Source: Solicoccozyma terricola
Lineage: Eukaryota > Basidiomycota > Tremellomycetes > Filobasidiales > Piskurozymaceae
Assembly (NCBI GenBank): GCA_001600875.1
Contig: BCLD01000017.1
Coordinates: forward strand, 477,125 to 541,124
Length of the DNA stretch: 64,000 bases
Direction of reading: 5' to 3'
A program made the position numbers and the translations under genes. Positions 47,683 to 58,132 of this stretch are shown in pieces. Positions within the stretch are counted from its first letter, which is position 1, and every line of letters starts with the position of its first letter. The notes beneath the pieces were generated by a model. That model worked only from the letters and a program-made list of their open reading frames with translations, did not search any database and had not been told where the DNA came from.

Positions 47683-50600
47683 GCTTACGTGGTGTTGCAT
47701 AAATAATGACCAGGAGGGCAGCTATGGTCCCAAGCAGATTGACCCAGAACTGCATCATAATCTCGGCCGCGGCTGCTTTGACTTATTAGCGATGCTCGTC
47801 AGAAGGACAAGCCTACTTACTTTGGTCCACCACTTTAATGTCGTTTGACAGGCGATTGAGAATTTGGCCGCTGATGCAAGTTTCAGCAGTATAGAACGAT
47901 AACCAGGGCTCTGATGCGACTCACGACGGCGTGCTATCGAAGAATCTGCGGTTGGAGAATGAATAAGAGATGCAGTTCATAGCGGACGGAAACCCCACCT
48001 TATACGAGCACCGAAAATTCGGCGCAATAGCCTTTCGTACAGCGATCGTGAGGCTTGAATAGATCCGGTGAACAACCAGGTGATTCTCGCGGCTACCATC
48101 AGACCGAACAAGACGTTAACAGCCACATAGATCCCCATATACCACGCAGTTCCGTGGCGAGACAGCCCAGGCACCGCGAACTCAGTGAAGAAAGTCTGAG
48201 CGCTTCTCTTCGAAAAGGGCAAGGATGCACTTTCGCCGGCATTGACCCATGTTCGGATCCACGCATTCGTTTCTACCTGCGTTACTTGGGTACCGATGAA
48301 AAGGATGATCATGGGAATCCAGAACCAGGTACTGCCATAGGAACTGAAGTAAAGCTGGTAGGTCGACCAACCGACCATACCTTGCTCCTGCCTCTCAGCT
48401 TTGATGAAGGTATCTGTGCTAATAGATGATCGGTCCGATTTCTTCTGATCTTCAGGACGACCACTTGCCAAGCCTTTCAAGGGATTTGCTGGTTCAATCT
48501 CATTGTTTTCGTATGCCGCTTCATCAACAGCGATATCTTGATCTGGGGCCCCATCTTCCGCAAAGTGACCCTCTTTGCATAGATCACTAGGATCTCCCGC
48601 GGCAAGGACGTTTCCGCTGCCCAACACTACCGCATATGCGGTTCCTGGGAGGACTAATCCCACGTTATGGGTAACCAACAAAATAGTACGTCCTGTCACA
48701 AGTTCTCCCTTCAGGCACCGCTGGTAAAGGTGACGAGCGGTGGAGGCGTCGACAGCACTGAGAACGTCGTCGAGAATCATTGTTTTGGCAGGTGAATAAA
48801 GCGCTCGTGCCAAGGCAATTCGGGCTCTATCTCAATAGTGTTAGCTCTGAACGGTTACCATCCACAAGCTAATTACTCACTGTTGACCACCAGAGCCTAT
48901 GCTTGGACAGTTCAGTGAGTGTAATATCTTGTGACGATCTGCCAACAACTCACATTTGATTCCCCTCTCTCCTACTTGAGTGCGATCACGGTGCTCCAAT
49001 ATGTCAAATCTTTCATCAAAGCGCACGCCTCAACCACCTCGTCGTAACGCTTGCGATTCCACGCATTGCCGAAGGTGATGTTCTCCCTGATTGTGGCGGA
49101 GAGTAACCAAGGAACTTGCCCGCAATATGCGATGGTGTCGCTGAGCCCCGTTATCGGGTCAATCTTACAATCGCTCGTGGCCCCTTGGTGTGCGGGCATA
49201 AAGATTTGTCCAAAATGCAAGTACGTTTCTCCTAGTAGACCGAGCAGCAATGTTGTCTTGCCAGAACCGACAGGCCCGGTAATGATAGACAACTCTCCCA
49301 AAGGAAAATCGATATTTATTCCCACAAGCCTGAATCCCGGGTTCGCACCTTCCAAATGAGCAGCTCCTGTAGCGACATCATCCTCAAGAGAGATAGTCGC
49401 ATTCTTGAATCCGATGGTCGGCTCGTCACGGCGAGTAGGGACCGAGAGCTGCGCGTCCTTGTTCGTCTCCGGGCTTTGCAAGAAGATGTCCAGCCTTTGG
49501 CAGGAAACCCATGCATTGCTGACTAAGGTTGTTATCTCCAGCAGCAGGGACAGGGGCTTGTCCAACATAGAGAAGAAGGCCAGTGATGCAAAAGCCGTGC
49601 TCGCATCTAGTACGTTGCCGCAGACGGCTGTGTAAAAGTAAAAGGTGACAACGGTAACCAGGGACGGCAAGATTTGAAGGAGGATAAGAGCACCAGCCTT
49701 AACGAGCTGCCTGTGGTAGAGTGTTTGCAACTCGCTCTCCCGTGACAAGCGCATACGGTGCAGGACTTGCTCTTCCCAAGCACAGAATTTGACAGTGTGG
49801 ATGGCGCTTAGCATCTCCGTTGCGACCTCCAAGCGTGCGTCGGTAGCCTTGAGGAGCTGTCAAATTGGACGGTCAACAGCGATCATTGAATGGACAGCAT
49901 CAACTCTCACTTTCTTCTGCAACCTTGCCAATACTTTTGTGATCCGAGCTTGTACAGCTGTAACAATAACGATTAGGATGATACCAACGAAACTGGAAAC
50001 ACCTATTTACCAATCGATCTGTCATTAGCGATACAGGGTGAGGCGAGGGCTTAAGGTCGGTTCAAAACCCACCTAAGAGGCGGTAAAGCAACCAGATGGT
50101 GATGATGACATTTAAGGGTGCGGTGATATAGAAAAAAAGATATCCGCTGCGTGCGAGACTGGGTGGTCAGCATCAGTCTACATTCACTAACCAGCCTCTA
50201 CGTACCTAATTTCGGCTGAGCGGGACAGCCTGATATCAGTATCATTCCCTCATGTTGATGGTCAAGAGTACTCACAACTTGCAAACGCATCCCCGCCAAC
50301 GAGATTTGTGATGTTAGGCGAGAGAGACGGTTTTGGCGTCTTCTCCTGTTGGCCATCACGTTCTGATCTTGGTTCGATCTTGTCGGTGACACCCGACTCG
50401 TCCCGCCTTCGAAGTGCTTTCGTGAAGATGTCTGCCACAAGGATGGCGCGAGCTCGAAAAGTGATCTGAATAGGGCAAACCAGCTTAACTCGGAGCGTAT
50501 GACTATAGGCGGGCCAACTCACCCGTCGACCAACTTCAAAGGCCTGACCGAGCATCATACCTCGTAAGATCTGACCCAACGTCATCATTCCCACGTATAG

Positions 50601-52035
50601 AACTGCCACATGGATAGGAGGACGGTCTTGCGTCGCTGAATGTGACTTTCTGTCCGCCACGAATCCGAGCAGAAGTTGCAAGCCCACGGGAGGGAAAAAG
50701 GAGACGATAACAACGAGTATAGCCCAAACCTACAGCTCTTGTTAGGCTTTCGTGTTCAAACGCTGGGGTTTTCGGCATCGACCACTCACTGCCTGCTCTG
50801 CAAACTCCTTTCTAAAGTGCCACAACAAGCTGAGGGCTAGTATGCGATGTTGTGAACTGGGACCGTCCTTCTGCTCTCTGCTTCGACTGATGGTTCCTTG
50901 TGACTTCCCAGCTAACCGCCAGGAAGCTAAGCAAGCGGCAGCGGTGTCATCTTCCCTGACGGCTGGGATATCTTTGAGACCAAGTGGAGATCGGTAGTGT
51001 CGGAAAAGAAGTGGTATCATGTGGCCGTAGAATCCTCGAGATAGCATGGCTGAGACCAGATTGTCAGTAAGGCATCCTAAGAGGACGGCGATTACGCTCA
51101 CAGCTCGGTTCCGCAGGATTTTTCTGTATAACGTATTCCGTGCCATCATTGTTCACTTCTCTTGTGCTAACATCATACCCCGCTTTGTAACCCTTCAGCA
51201 CGCCGTCGAGGTCACTTCTATATGGAATGTTAATGTAGGCAAAAGCCCAAGTCGCAAGTATGGTGTAGGAAATGATCTCGATCAGTGCGTCCGTCTTTTG
51301 ATCTGCTCTCAAGAGTGCTGAGCGGAATACGAAAAATTCGGTGAATGTACTCAGGAGCAGAAGTGAAGAGAAATGGGTGGATAATATCGATGGAAGACGA
51401 TGACGAATGGCTAGGCATTGAATGATTGCGAGGAGAGTGAGATATGCCTGTCATGTAGCCCATCGCGAATGTCAACGAGAGGTTAAACAACCTATCCTGA
51501 GATCGACCCGCTTACGAAGAAAGCCAACCTCTCTGGATGTCTCGTTCCTCTTAAACACATTGACACCGAATGCAAGACTGTCATTGCCAACCCGCCAATA
51601 ACTCCGATGGACAGCATCGTCGTCTCTGCTCTCGTATTCTTTGCAACAAAGGCGTCCCTTCCACTGGTCTTGGTGGCATCTAGCTTGGCAGCGACGGCGC
51701 ACAAGATGCTTCGCGCCTCGTTATTGTAGAAAGAGGGCTGTCTAGACGAATCGCCATCGGAAATGCCTTCGGTGAACAGCTCATCGATGCCTGGTGCATT
51801 GGAGTGGGAGTGGGACAGATGATTGTAGGATGCCGTGAGGAAGAGGATTGTAATCGAGGCAGCAAGAAGAAGAAGGGGAAGGAGTCCTTGTAGAATCCTT
51901 CCCAATCAGGTCGTCAGTCATCTCTTCCACACGTTGTTTCTACACCGACGTTTCAACTCACTCGTTTGAGAAGCATGGAGTGAAATCAGTTCCATCCCAA
52001 ACAATGTTCGATGCTACACATGTATAGCGACGCAT
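45646..52035 (-). CDS. ABCC (MRP/YBT1-like) multidrug-resistance-type transporter
   Basis: A full-length ABC exporter of the C subfamily, likely vacuolar or plasma membrane, moving organic anions or conjugates; the substrate is unknown. The N-terminus (MRRYTCVASNIVWDGTDFTP) precedes a five-helix TMD0-like region (ILQGLLPLLLLAASITILFL and more). TMD1 is followed by NBD1: Walker A GPVGSGKTTLLLGLLGE, Q-loop AYCGQVPWLLSATIRENITF, Walker B TMILDDVLSAVDASTARHLY, and LLVTHNVGLVLPGTAYAVVL, a phrase typical of fungal Ybt1-like proteins. TMD2 has WFWIPMIILFIGTQVTQVET. NBD2 has Walker A GICGRTGSGKSS split by an intron, signature NYSQGQRQLLALARGLL, Walker B SSILLLDESTANV and the H-loop MLIIAHRLRT. More than 15 introns; one contains a 73-nt near-pure poly(C) in the sense strand. 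The start 52035 is the first ATG in frame with the TMD0. Confidence 0.9.
47611..47683 (-). repeat. 73-nt poly(G) tract (poly(C) in the transcript) in an ABC transporter intron
   Basis: 42 G, one A at 47653, then 30 G. In transcript sense the run starts 6-7 nt after the 5' splice site (GTAAGCC), so the intron opens GTAAG and continues as C. Exact length is uncertain because assemblers collapse such runs. Plus-strand G tracts like this can form G-quadruplexes. Confidence 0.9.
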
Positions 52036-52509
52036 TGTGAGTGTGTTGATGGAGAACGAAAGAGACGCAGGGTCAGTCCCTGCCTTTCATCTCTATCTCT
52101 ACTCTGCATTTTGAGCAATCCTTTCTTCATAGCGGAGCTACGCCTCGTGGTCCCCTTTGAGGCAAATCACACGGGTTCGGTGCACGACGTCCAGGGGTGT
52201 CAGTTGGTACGTTGACGATCTGGGAGGGACGTTAAGCAACGAGGTATGATGGTGAAGAAATGACATTATTGAATAAAGGGGACTGGTGATATAAAAATGA
52301 TGGCGATGGTTATCATACAAGCAAGTTGAACAAATTCCCCTCTGGTGGTGGGTGACCCTCCTATCCCCAAGCTTTGTTGACATTTCGCCGGCTTTGCACC
52401 CGGAAATCAATTTTCACGCCGGCGTGAAAAAAAATCCCTCCCGTATGTTCGAACCCCACCATCGCTCTACAATAGGCTGAATACCCCTACTTCCTGTTCT
52501 ATCCTCTCT
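52036..52509 (-). promoter_or_regulatory. Upstream region of the ABCC transporter
   Basis: About 470 bp between the ABC start and the stop of the secreted-protein gene. It holds a perfect 20-nt palindrome at 52411-52430, CCGG-containing sequence just beside it (CCGGAAATC), and AT-rich stretches near 52260-52320. No CACGTG was seen. Confidence 0.4.
52411..52430. promoter_or_regulatory. Perfect 20-nt palindrome TTTTCACGCCGGCGTGAAAA
   Basis: Each half (TTTTCACGCC) is the exact reverse complement of the other. It is about 375-395 bp upstream of the ABC transporter ATG and about 80 bp past the stop of the secreted-protein gene. It could be a dimeric regulator site or a terminator-proximal hairpin. 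Confidence 0.7.
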
Positions 52510-53148
52510 TCACCCGCTGATGCTATACCCATACGACTTGCTCGCATCCGGCGTCGTCACGTTGAAGTCGCCAGACAAAAAATTAAACCCATAATATCCG
52601 ACGCAGACCCATGTTTGAGTGGAGACAAGGTAGTGTAGATCGAAAGACATGTAGCCTCGACCACCGTCCATGGAGATCACAGCATCTGCGCAAGATTGAG
52701 CTGCTTGAGCTTGAGATTGTGTACCTGGAAATGTGTTCGTCACAGGGGGATGTGAAGGGTCATTGTTGCCTGCATTTGGGGGGATTTCTTTAGTTGATCG
52801 ACAGGGCGGGGCAGTTGGGACGAACACCAAACTCATCCCACTTACCCAAATTGTATGGAGTCTCTATCATGCCACTTCCCGAATAGTACAGTACATAGTA
52901 CATCTGATTTGTAGGCGTCCCAACGGTCGGGTAGGCGGCGCTAACGCCTGAGACGGGAGGGCTACTTCCCAGAGGGCTTCCCGATGGCGTGGCCCGACGA
53001 ACGCCTGCTTGTCGTCGACCTTGACGAGCTTGATGAGCTACGACATCGCGTCGCGTCGCGTCGCTTGCTTGAAGGATGGTGCCGAGTCGAGAGCGGAGAC
53101 GATAGCGAAGAGAGCGAGGAATTGGGAGACGAGGAGTGGGATACGCAT
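52510..53148 (-). CDS. Secreted protein of unknown family with an apparent frame break
   Basis: The first exon starts at 53148 with a strong signal peptide, MRIPLLVSQFLALFAIVSAL, then DSAPSFKQATRRDAMS and a stop (TAG near 53040). The next frame carries the rest: GVSAAYPTVGTPTNQMYYVL, YYSGSGMIETPYNLG, then after an intron (donor GTAAGT, branch CTAA, acceptor ATGCAG) NNDPSHPPVTNTFPG, then SCADAVISMDGGRGYMSFDL, TWVCVGYYGFNFLSG and an end SYGYSISG. Cysteines and aromatic residues suggest a folded secreted domain, but I do not recognise it. The frame shift falls in a GCGAC pentanucleotide repeat (about 53041-53062); removing one unit would bring both parts into one frame. It may be a sequencing error, a mutation, or a variable repeat. 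An unseen intron is less likely. Confidence 0.55.
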
Positions 53149-53804
53149 TGCATATGTATGATGGGAGGGAAGTTTTACAGAGGTGCGCCTGAACAACCAC
53201 CCAGTGCTTGTTCGAACTCTCCTTGTACAAGTTCCCAACTAGCTACTTTTTAACGTTCCTAGCCTGCTACGCTACAAAGTCGCCCACTCCTCGGGTACAG
53301 TGAAGTGAGTATTAGACGATGAAACGCGTCCTGACGAGCGCGCAAAAGGTGTAACGCTGCCACCCGTTTCGCTGTCATGTGGAATGCTGGTTATAGAACC
53401 GACCCTGGCGTGACTGGTGGCTGGGTGACCGGGTGGGTCCATTCGACGCATCATGCTGTCCCACCGACTAGTCCAAGGGCCCGTTCGTCGGTGACGAATG
53501 TGTTATGCCTGTTTGCGCTTGTCACTTTACCCGCGCCCGCCACCGCCACTGGGCCAACAGTAGCTTCGTTTATTACGTATAGCAAGACGCAAGGCGGTAC
53601 CATTGTGAGATATATAAACATATGAACAAAAACTTCTCACCCTCCTCTTATGCGATACATCAGATAAATATCTTCGCCTTCCATATGAGTATTGACTCTT
53701 CCTCGCGGTAATATCATCTGTTTTTCCATTATCATTTCCTTATCCTTCTGCTTCTCCTTAAACTCTTCCCCGAGCTACTGCATCTCTCTCTCTTTCTTTC
53801 TTTC
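53149..53804. other. Intergenic, nothing recognised
   Basis: About 650 bp upstream of the secreted-protein gene and past the stop of the next minus-strand gene. It contains a TCTTTCTTTCTT-type stretch near 53790 and no supported gene. The plus-strand frame that begins near 53692 is antisense to the true coding exon downstream. Confidence 0.4.
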
Positions 53805-54124
53805 TTACACGCCTGACCAACTCTCCATGATCTCATCCATACTACCAAACCTCTTCCACCTCTCCATCGGTATCTCAATGTTCTTCATGTTCTTCGCCTT
53901 GTCCATCGCCTTCTGTACCGCTCTTTCCAACGCCATCGCCTCAGCAGCTATCGCTGTTGAAGCTGAGGACCGGGAAGCGCCTTTAGGTAGATCGGAACTT
54001 TGGGTGGTAGTCGGAAGAGAGCTGTTGTGTGGACGAGAGGAGATCTTTCGGATCGAGTCAGAGGATTTTCAAGGGAGGGGAAGAGGAAGGAAAGAAAGAG
54101 GCGTGTTTTTTTTTGGGGGGAGGT

Positions 54125-54182
<58 letters not shown>

Positions 54183-55629
54183 ATGGGCGATTAGGGAATG
54201 ACGACGTGTGAAAGGAAAGGCCATCGAACAGATTGCATCAAAAGATGGTCTGATAAGAAGCGCAAAGGTTGGAAACGAAGGGAATCGATAGGAAACCGGA
54301 GGGGGGGACTAGAAGAAGAAAGAATCGACTTACAGTCCTAACATCTTCATTCAACGTCGGAAGTGAATCTTCCATAACACCTTCCCTGTTCTTGTATCGG
54401 TATTTGAATGCAGCTACTTGACTAATAAATCACATCAAAGACGCCCCCCGATAAAAAGAAAAAAGGGAAAGACCAACCATCAGTATTACGGGATAGAACA
54501 AATGTCACGGAGGGTACATACGATGGCTGAATATCAAGTTTCGAACTATCCTCCCAAGGTTGAACCGTAGTTCCACCTTGCATGAATTTCTTAGCTGGGT
54601 CTCTATCCGCTGCTTTGTTCACTATTTAAAAAAAAAAAAAAAATCTCCCCACTGCCATCAGTACTCCGTTATACCGCACACGGTACAAAAAAGAAAGAAA
54701 AAACACTCACTGAGGAAATACCCTGCAGTGGCGAAAATACCACCTACTACCAAGACTAAGGGGTAGAGAGCAGGGTCCCGTTTCGCAGCGCGGTTGAGGG
54801 TGGTAGCGCCTTGGTGGATGGTGGAGCCAGTGAGTGGCTATGTGTGGCATAGTAGGTAGTAGGTAGGTAGTAGGTAGTAGGTAGAATATATATTAGGTGA
54901 GGAAGACAGGAGGAGATAAATGAAGGCAGAAGTCGGCGTGGGGTAGAGATGACGGATGTGGGGTATAGAATGCGGGGTTGGTGGGGTTGAGATGTGGAGA
55001 TGGGATGAGGTATGTGGGGTATGAATTGAAACGGAGGTAATATATGAGAGATAGATCGATCGATCGGATTGGGGTGTATGGGAAGAGGGATGGATGAATG
55101 AATGGAGAGGAAGAGGTCAGATGGGGAATTGGAGGACAGAGAGAGAGAGAGCACGGCGGACAAAAGCAGAGTCAGTACTGGTATCATGTAATGGAACAAG
55201 TGACCGACGACCACGGGATATCTCCAACATCTGCAACGATACACAGACACGCAAAAGGTCGAAAATACAAAACTCTCGATCGAGGTACGCAAATGAGATT
55301 ACGAAACCACGCACGCTCTCGACGATCGGCCGGAATCATCGGAAGTCCCCATCGATGTAAAAGGACTCGAGGACCCAGCGCGAACAAGGCGAGACGAAGC
55401 ACATCGATGAAGCGTAGAGGAGAGTGTCCTAGTATAGGTTGTCTACACCTACTCACTACCAAGCGATGGCAGATGAAGACACGAAGCGCAAGTCACCGAT
55501 TGCGGATTCAATTGGTCTAATCTCAAACCGCAGCCATCGAATCGGAGACGGCGGAACAAAGGGTAGGATGGCACAAGAGGGAGGATGAGTGGGAGTGGGA
55601 CATACCTGACGAGGGGGCAAAGAAGACAT
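53805..55629 (-). CDS. Small single-span membrane protein, distantly B12D/MLRQ-like
   Basis: Exons join to MSSLPPRQ, PLTGSTIHQGATTLNRAAKR, DPALYPLVLVVGGIFATAGY, FLMNKAADRDPAKKFMQGGT, TVQPWEDSSKLDIQPS, QVAAFKYRYKNREGVMEDSL, PTLNEDVRT, then ISSRPHNSSLPTTTQ and a charged helical tail (MALERAVQKAMDKAKNMKNI, ERWKRFGSMDEIMESWSGV). One clear membrane helix (YPLVLVVGGIFATAGYFL) followed by a short linker and a PW motif is how the NDUFA4/B12D/MLRQ family looks, so a mitochondrial inner-membrane role is possible; the match is weak. The extra C-terminal tail is not typical. Intron 1 is 768 nt (54838-55605). A later intron contains a 57-nt sense-strand poly(C). The last exon acceptor is inferred. Confidence 0.65.
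54125..54181 (-). repeat. 57-nt poly(G) tract (poly(C) in the transcript)
   Basis: An uninterrupted run of 57 G on the plus strand inside the last intron of the B12D-like gene, about 150 nt after its 5' splice site. A pyrimidine-rich stretch and the inferred acceptor follow it in transcript sense. Confidence 0.85.
54838..55605 (-). other. Unusually long first intron (768 nt) of the B12D-like gene
   Basis: The donor GTATGT follows MSSLPPRQ and the acceptor CACATAG precedes PLTGSTIHQG. The interior holds TAGGTAG/TAGTAGG repeats at about 54848-54890 and GA-rich stretches, and no supported coding frame. Confidence 0.6.
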
Positions 55630-55986
55630 GGTTGTTGATTGTTTGTACTGCTTGGATGTGCGGTGTGCTGGCGTGTGGATGTGGATATGGATGTGGATGT
55701 GAATATGTGGCTGAGACGATCCCCCCTAGGCTCTTCTCTCGGTGTAATATATTCCAGCTAAGAGCGAACAGTGGCGATCCCGACGGTCGATTACGTCAGC
55801 TATCGCGCTCGTCCCCCTGCGAGGGTCAGCTGACTCGAGGCGTGGCGACAGCGGGTGCGTCATCGGAGTTAGGGGAGATCGATTGGTCCCGGGTGGCGAC
55901 GAGTTTCACATGCTCAGACTGGATTCCTCTTTGTTCGACAGGTACAAGGTAGAGAGCTCTCTCTCTTTCTCTTTCTCTCTCTCTCT
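55630..55986. other. Gap between the B12D-like and dienelactone hydrolase genes, with (CT)n repeat
   Basis: 357 bp that serve as promoter of the B12D-like gene. A CTCTCT/CTTTCT run at about 55956-55988 touches the stop codon of the dienelactone hydrolase gene. A GTGGATGTGGATATGG-type repeat lies at 55674-55705. Confidence 0.45.
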
Positions 55987-57336
55987 CTATAAGAACCGCT
56001 TGAACCTGGGATGAACAACGTAGAACATTAGCATACAGCCCACTCTTGCACACATCCACACTCACCAGTCCCGCACACTTTGAGCGGAATGTTCACGAGC
56101 CCATTTCACTTTCGCCACCGTCATATCCCCGCGTCTATTCCCCATCCCCATCCAAGTCCATCAGGTTCCCCGACAACAAAACACACACTCACACACACAC
56201 ACAACACGCGCAGACTCACAGAGCCCAACCATGTTTCACTCCACCATAAACATTCACCATAAAGTCGAATCCACCTTCTCCACTATAATCAGACGAATCA
56301 CCATTTGGAGCTTGTGGAGTCGATAGTGCAGTCATCGCGTCAAGTAAGGCGTTCCTACGAGCCGGTGAGAAATGAGCGTCTTGTTCTGTTGGGTGTATGG
56401 GTGTATAGTTGGAGTAAGCGTGAATACAGGCACCTCGGGAGGGGGCACGGTGTTTTTGCAGTGGACTTACCAGCCAAGGAACATAGGAGTGGTTGTTTCA
56501 TTCGAGTGAATGGTTCGTCGCTTTCGAGGAAAGCAGGATGGACGATGGCGCCTGCGTGGACTTGGTCCGTTCCGCCTGTGATGGTTCAGTGGAGCCGCCG
56601 CAGGAGAACAGGGGGGGGGGCCGTCAGTGATGTGTCCCCGAGATGAATTGTAGGATGATGCTTACAATAATCAATGACGTATGGAGCTCCGAAACAATAC
56701 CCTTTGTGTTGTGATCTCTAAATTAGCTTCTCACGACCTCCTGGCTGAGAGACACACAGACCCACCAACGATCCCATATTTCGTATCATCCCTTCCAAAC
56801 ATTCCCTTCATCTCCTCCATCCACTCTTTCATCACCATCGTCGTTTTCTGTACCTCTTTCCCATTGGAATCTTTGATAGAAGCACGCCATTGAGAAATCC
56901 ACGTGCTCTGGTTGAAGCCTGGGTCGTCACGGACTTTGGAGAGTTCAGAGTGGTAGAAATAGTCAGGGGAGATAACGAGGAATCCTAGGAGATGGCGATG
57001 ATAGGGGGGTTGAATGAATCTTCAGTCGATGACGGGCCGGCTTCACTATTTCAGTCCACACTCACCTTGTGATGCCATCCAATCCATCAACAATTGATTA
57101 TTGATAAACCTCGGTCCATAAACATCACAACACCATAACAAAATCTTCCCCGCCTTTTCCTTCTTCAACGACTCGATGGACGTATTAGGTGGGACCGCAA
57201 TGTATGTGTCGACTTCACCGGAAATTGGGTAGTGGGAGGTTATGAATGAACCAGTTGAGGGACCACGTTGAAGGTGGACTTCAAGGCATGCTTTACCGCA
57301 TGCAGCGGAGGCAGCGTGGGGTCCAGGTTGGGACAT
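55987..57336 (-). CDS. Dienelactone hydrolase family protein
   Basis: An alpha/beta-hydrolase of the DLH type. In fungi these are varied small esterases, and the substrate here is not known. Exons give MSQPGPHAASAACGKACLEV, PNTSIESLKKEKAGKILLWC, CDVYGPRFINNQLLMDWMAS, QGFLVISPDYFYHSELSKVR, then a nucleophile motif GYCFGAPYVIDYC (Cys in G-x-C-x-G). Further exons supply an acidic catalytic candidate near GAIVHPAFLESDE-like sequence, and the catalytic His in VYGGVKHGWAL. The end is KWAREHSAQSVRDWFKRFL, normal for the family. About 280 residues, so full length. The start at 57336 is the first ATG of the conserved frame. Confidence 0.85.
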
Positions 57337-58132
57337 TGTGAAACGGTAGATACGAGTTGGAGATGATGATGGGAGAGGGAGGGCGGCGATGGTGTGGTAG
57401 GATGTTTGTTGTCTGGCAAGGCTTTAGCAAGGCTTAAAGCCTTGTCTCCGATGTGGAGGTTGACGTCGGACGTTGCCGATCGCCGCGGCACTTTGGGCCG
57501 GCCCGCCGAGGGGTGGATGGATCGGTGGCAAACCAAAGTTGGAATTCGTGCCTTGTAGGAAACCGAGTGACGGAGAGAATGACAGCTCCAGCAACGGTAT
57601 AAAACAAGCCAATTGTGAAGCGCCCCAAGTAGATATTACTCATACCACTTCATACCAATTCACTTCCAAAAGCCTTTTGGACAACCCACAGCTACCACCC
57701 TCACCGCTACCCAACCAGAAACTCCTTTACAAATGTTGTCATCCCCGTATTGTGGGCCCCTCCCCAGACACCAGAGAAACACCAGAGACTAATGGTGGCT
57801 CTGCGCCATCTATCGCCTCGAAAGATGATGAGACTTCCATCATCCCAAACCAGGCTGCTTCTTCCAACACAGGTGGAGAAGGAAGCTAACAAGCGAGCAC
57901 CAGGACGGATGAAGCGATAGCCAAGAAGCATGAAGCGACGGCGGAGGCGTTGCTTTCATGGCCATCGTTACCAAGTAGGACATTGTCCCACATGCGCAGA
58001 CGTACGCTGGATGTCAATAAGACGTGTGTAAGACAGGACGGAGCAGCCCGCGAAGCGCAACGTTGGGGCGGGGGTGGGGGTCGTTAGAGGCATATATAGC
58101 CTTGATCGACGATGATAGCCTTGCGACGCTAA
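57337..58132. other. Gap with an unresolved plus-strand reading frame
   Basis: About 800 bp between the dienelactone hydrolase start and the RIC1 stop. A plus-strand frame at 57473-57889 encodes 138 residues (MPIAAALWAGPPRGGWIGGK and onward). A CTAAC branch-like site and CACCAG acceptor just at its end could lead to a further exon (TDEAIAKKHEATAEALLSWP). On the other strand a short frame starts MSNIYLGRFTIGLFYTVAGA. I recognise neither, and cannot say which is real. Confidence 0.25.

Noticed and set aside
47411..47758. Poly-proline frames across the homopolymer in the ABC gene
   Set aside because: They are produced by translating the intronic poly(C) tract; the conserved exon splices out the tract.
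52445..52462. GTTCGAACCCC resembling a tRNA T-arm
   Set aside because: Flanking five-base arms are not complementary on either strand.
53692..54201. Plus-strand 169-residue hydrophobic frame
   Set aside because: It is antisense to the last exon of the minus-strand B12D-like gene and runs into the poly(G) tract; no splice or family support.
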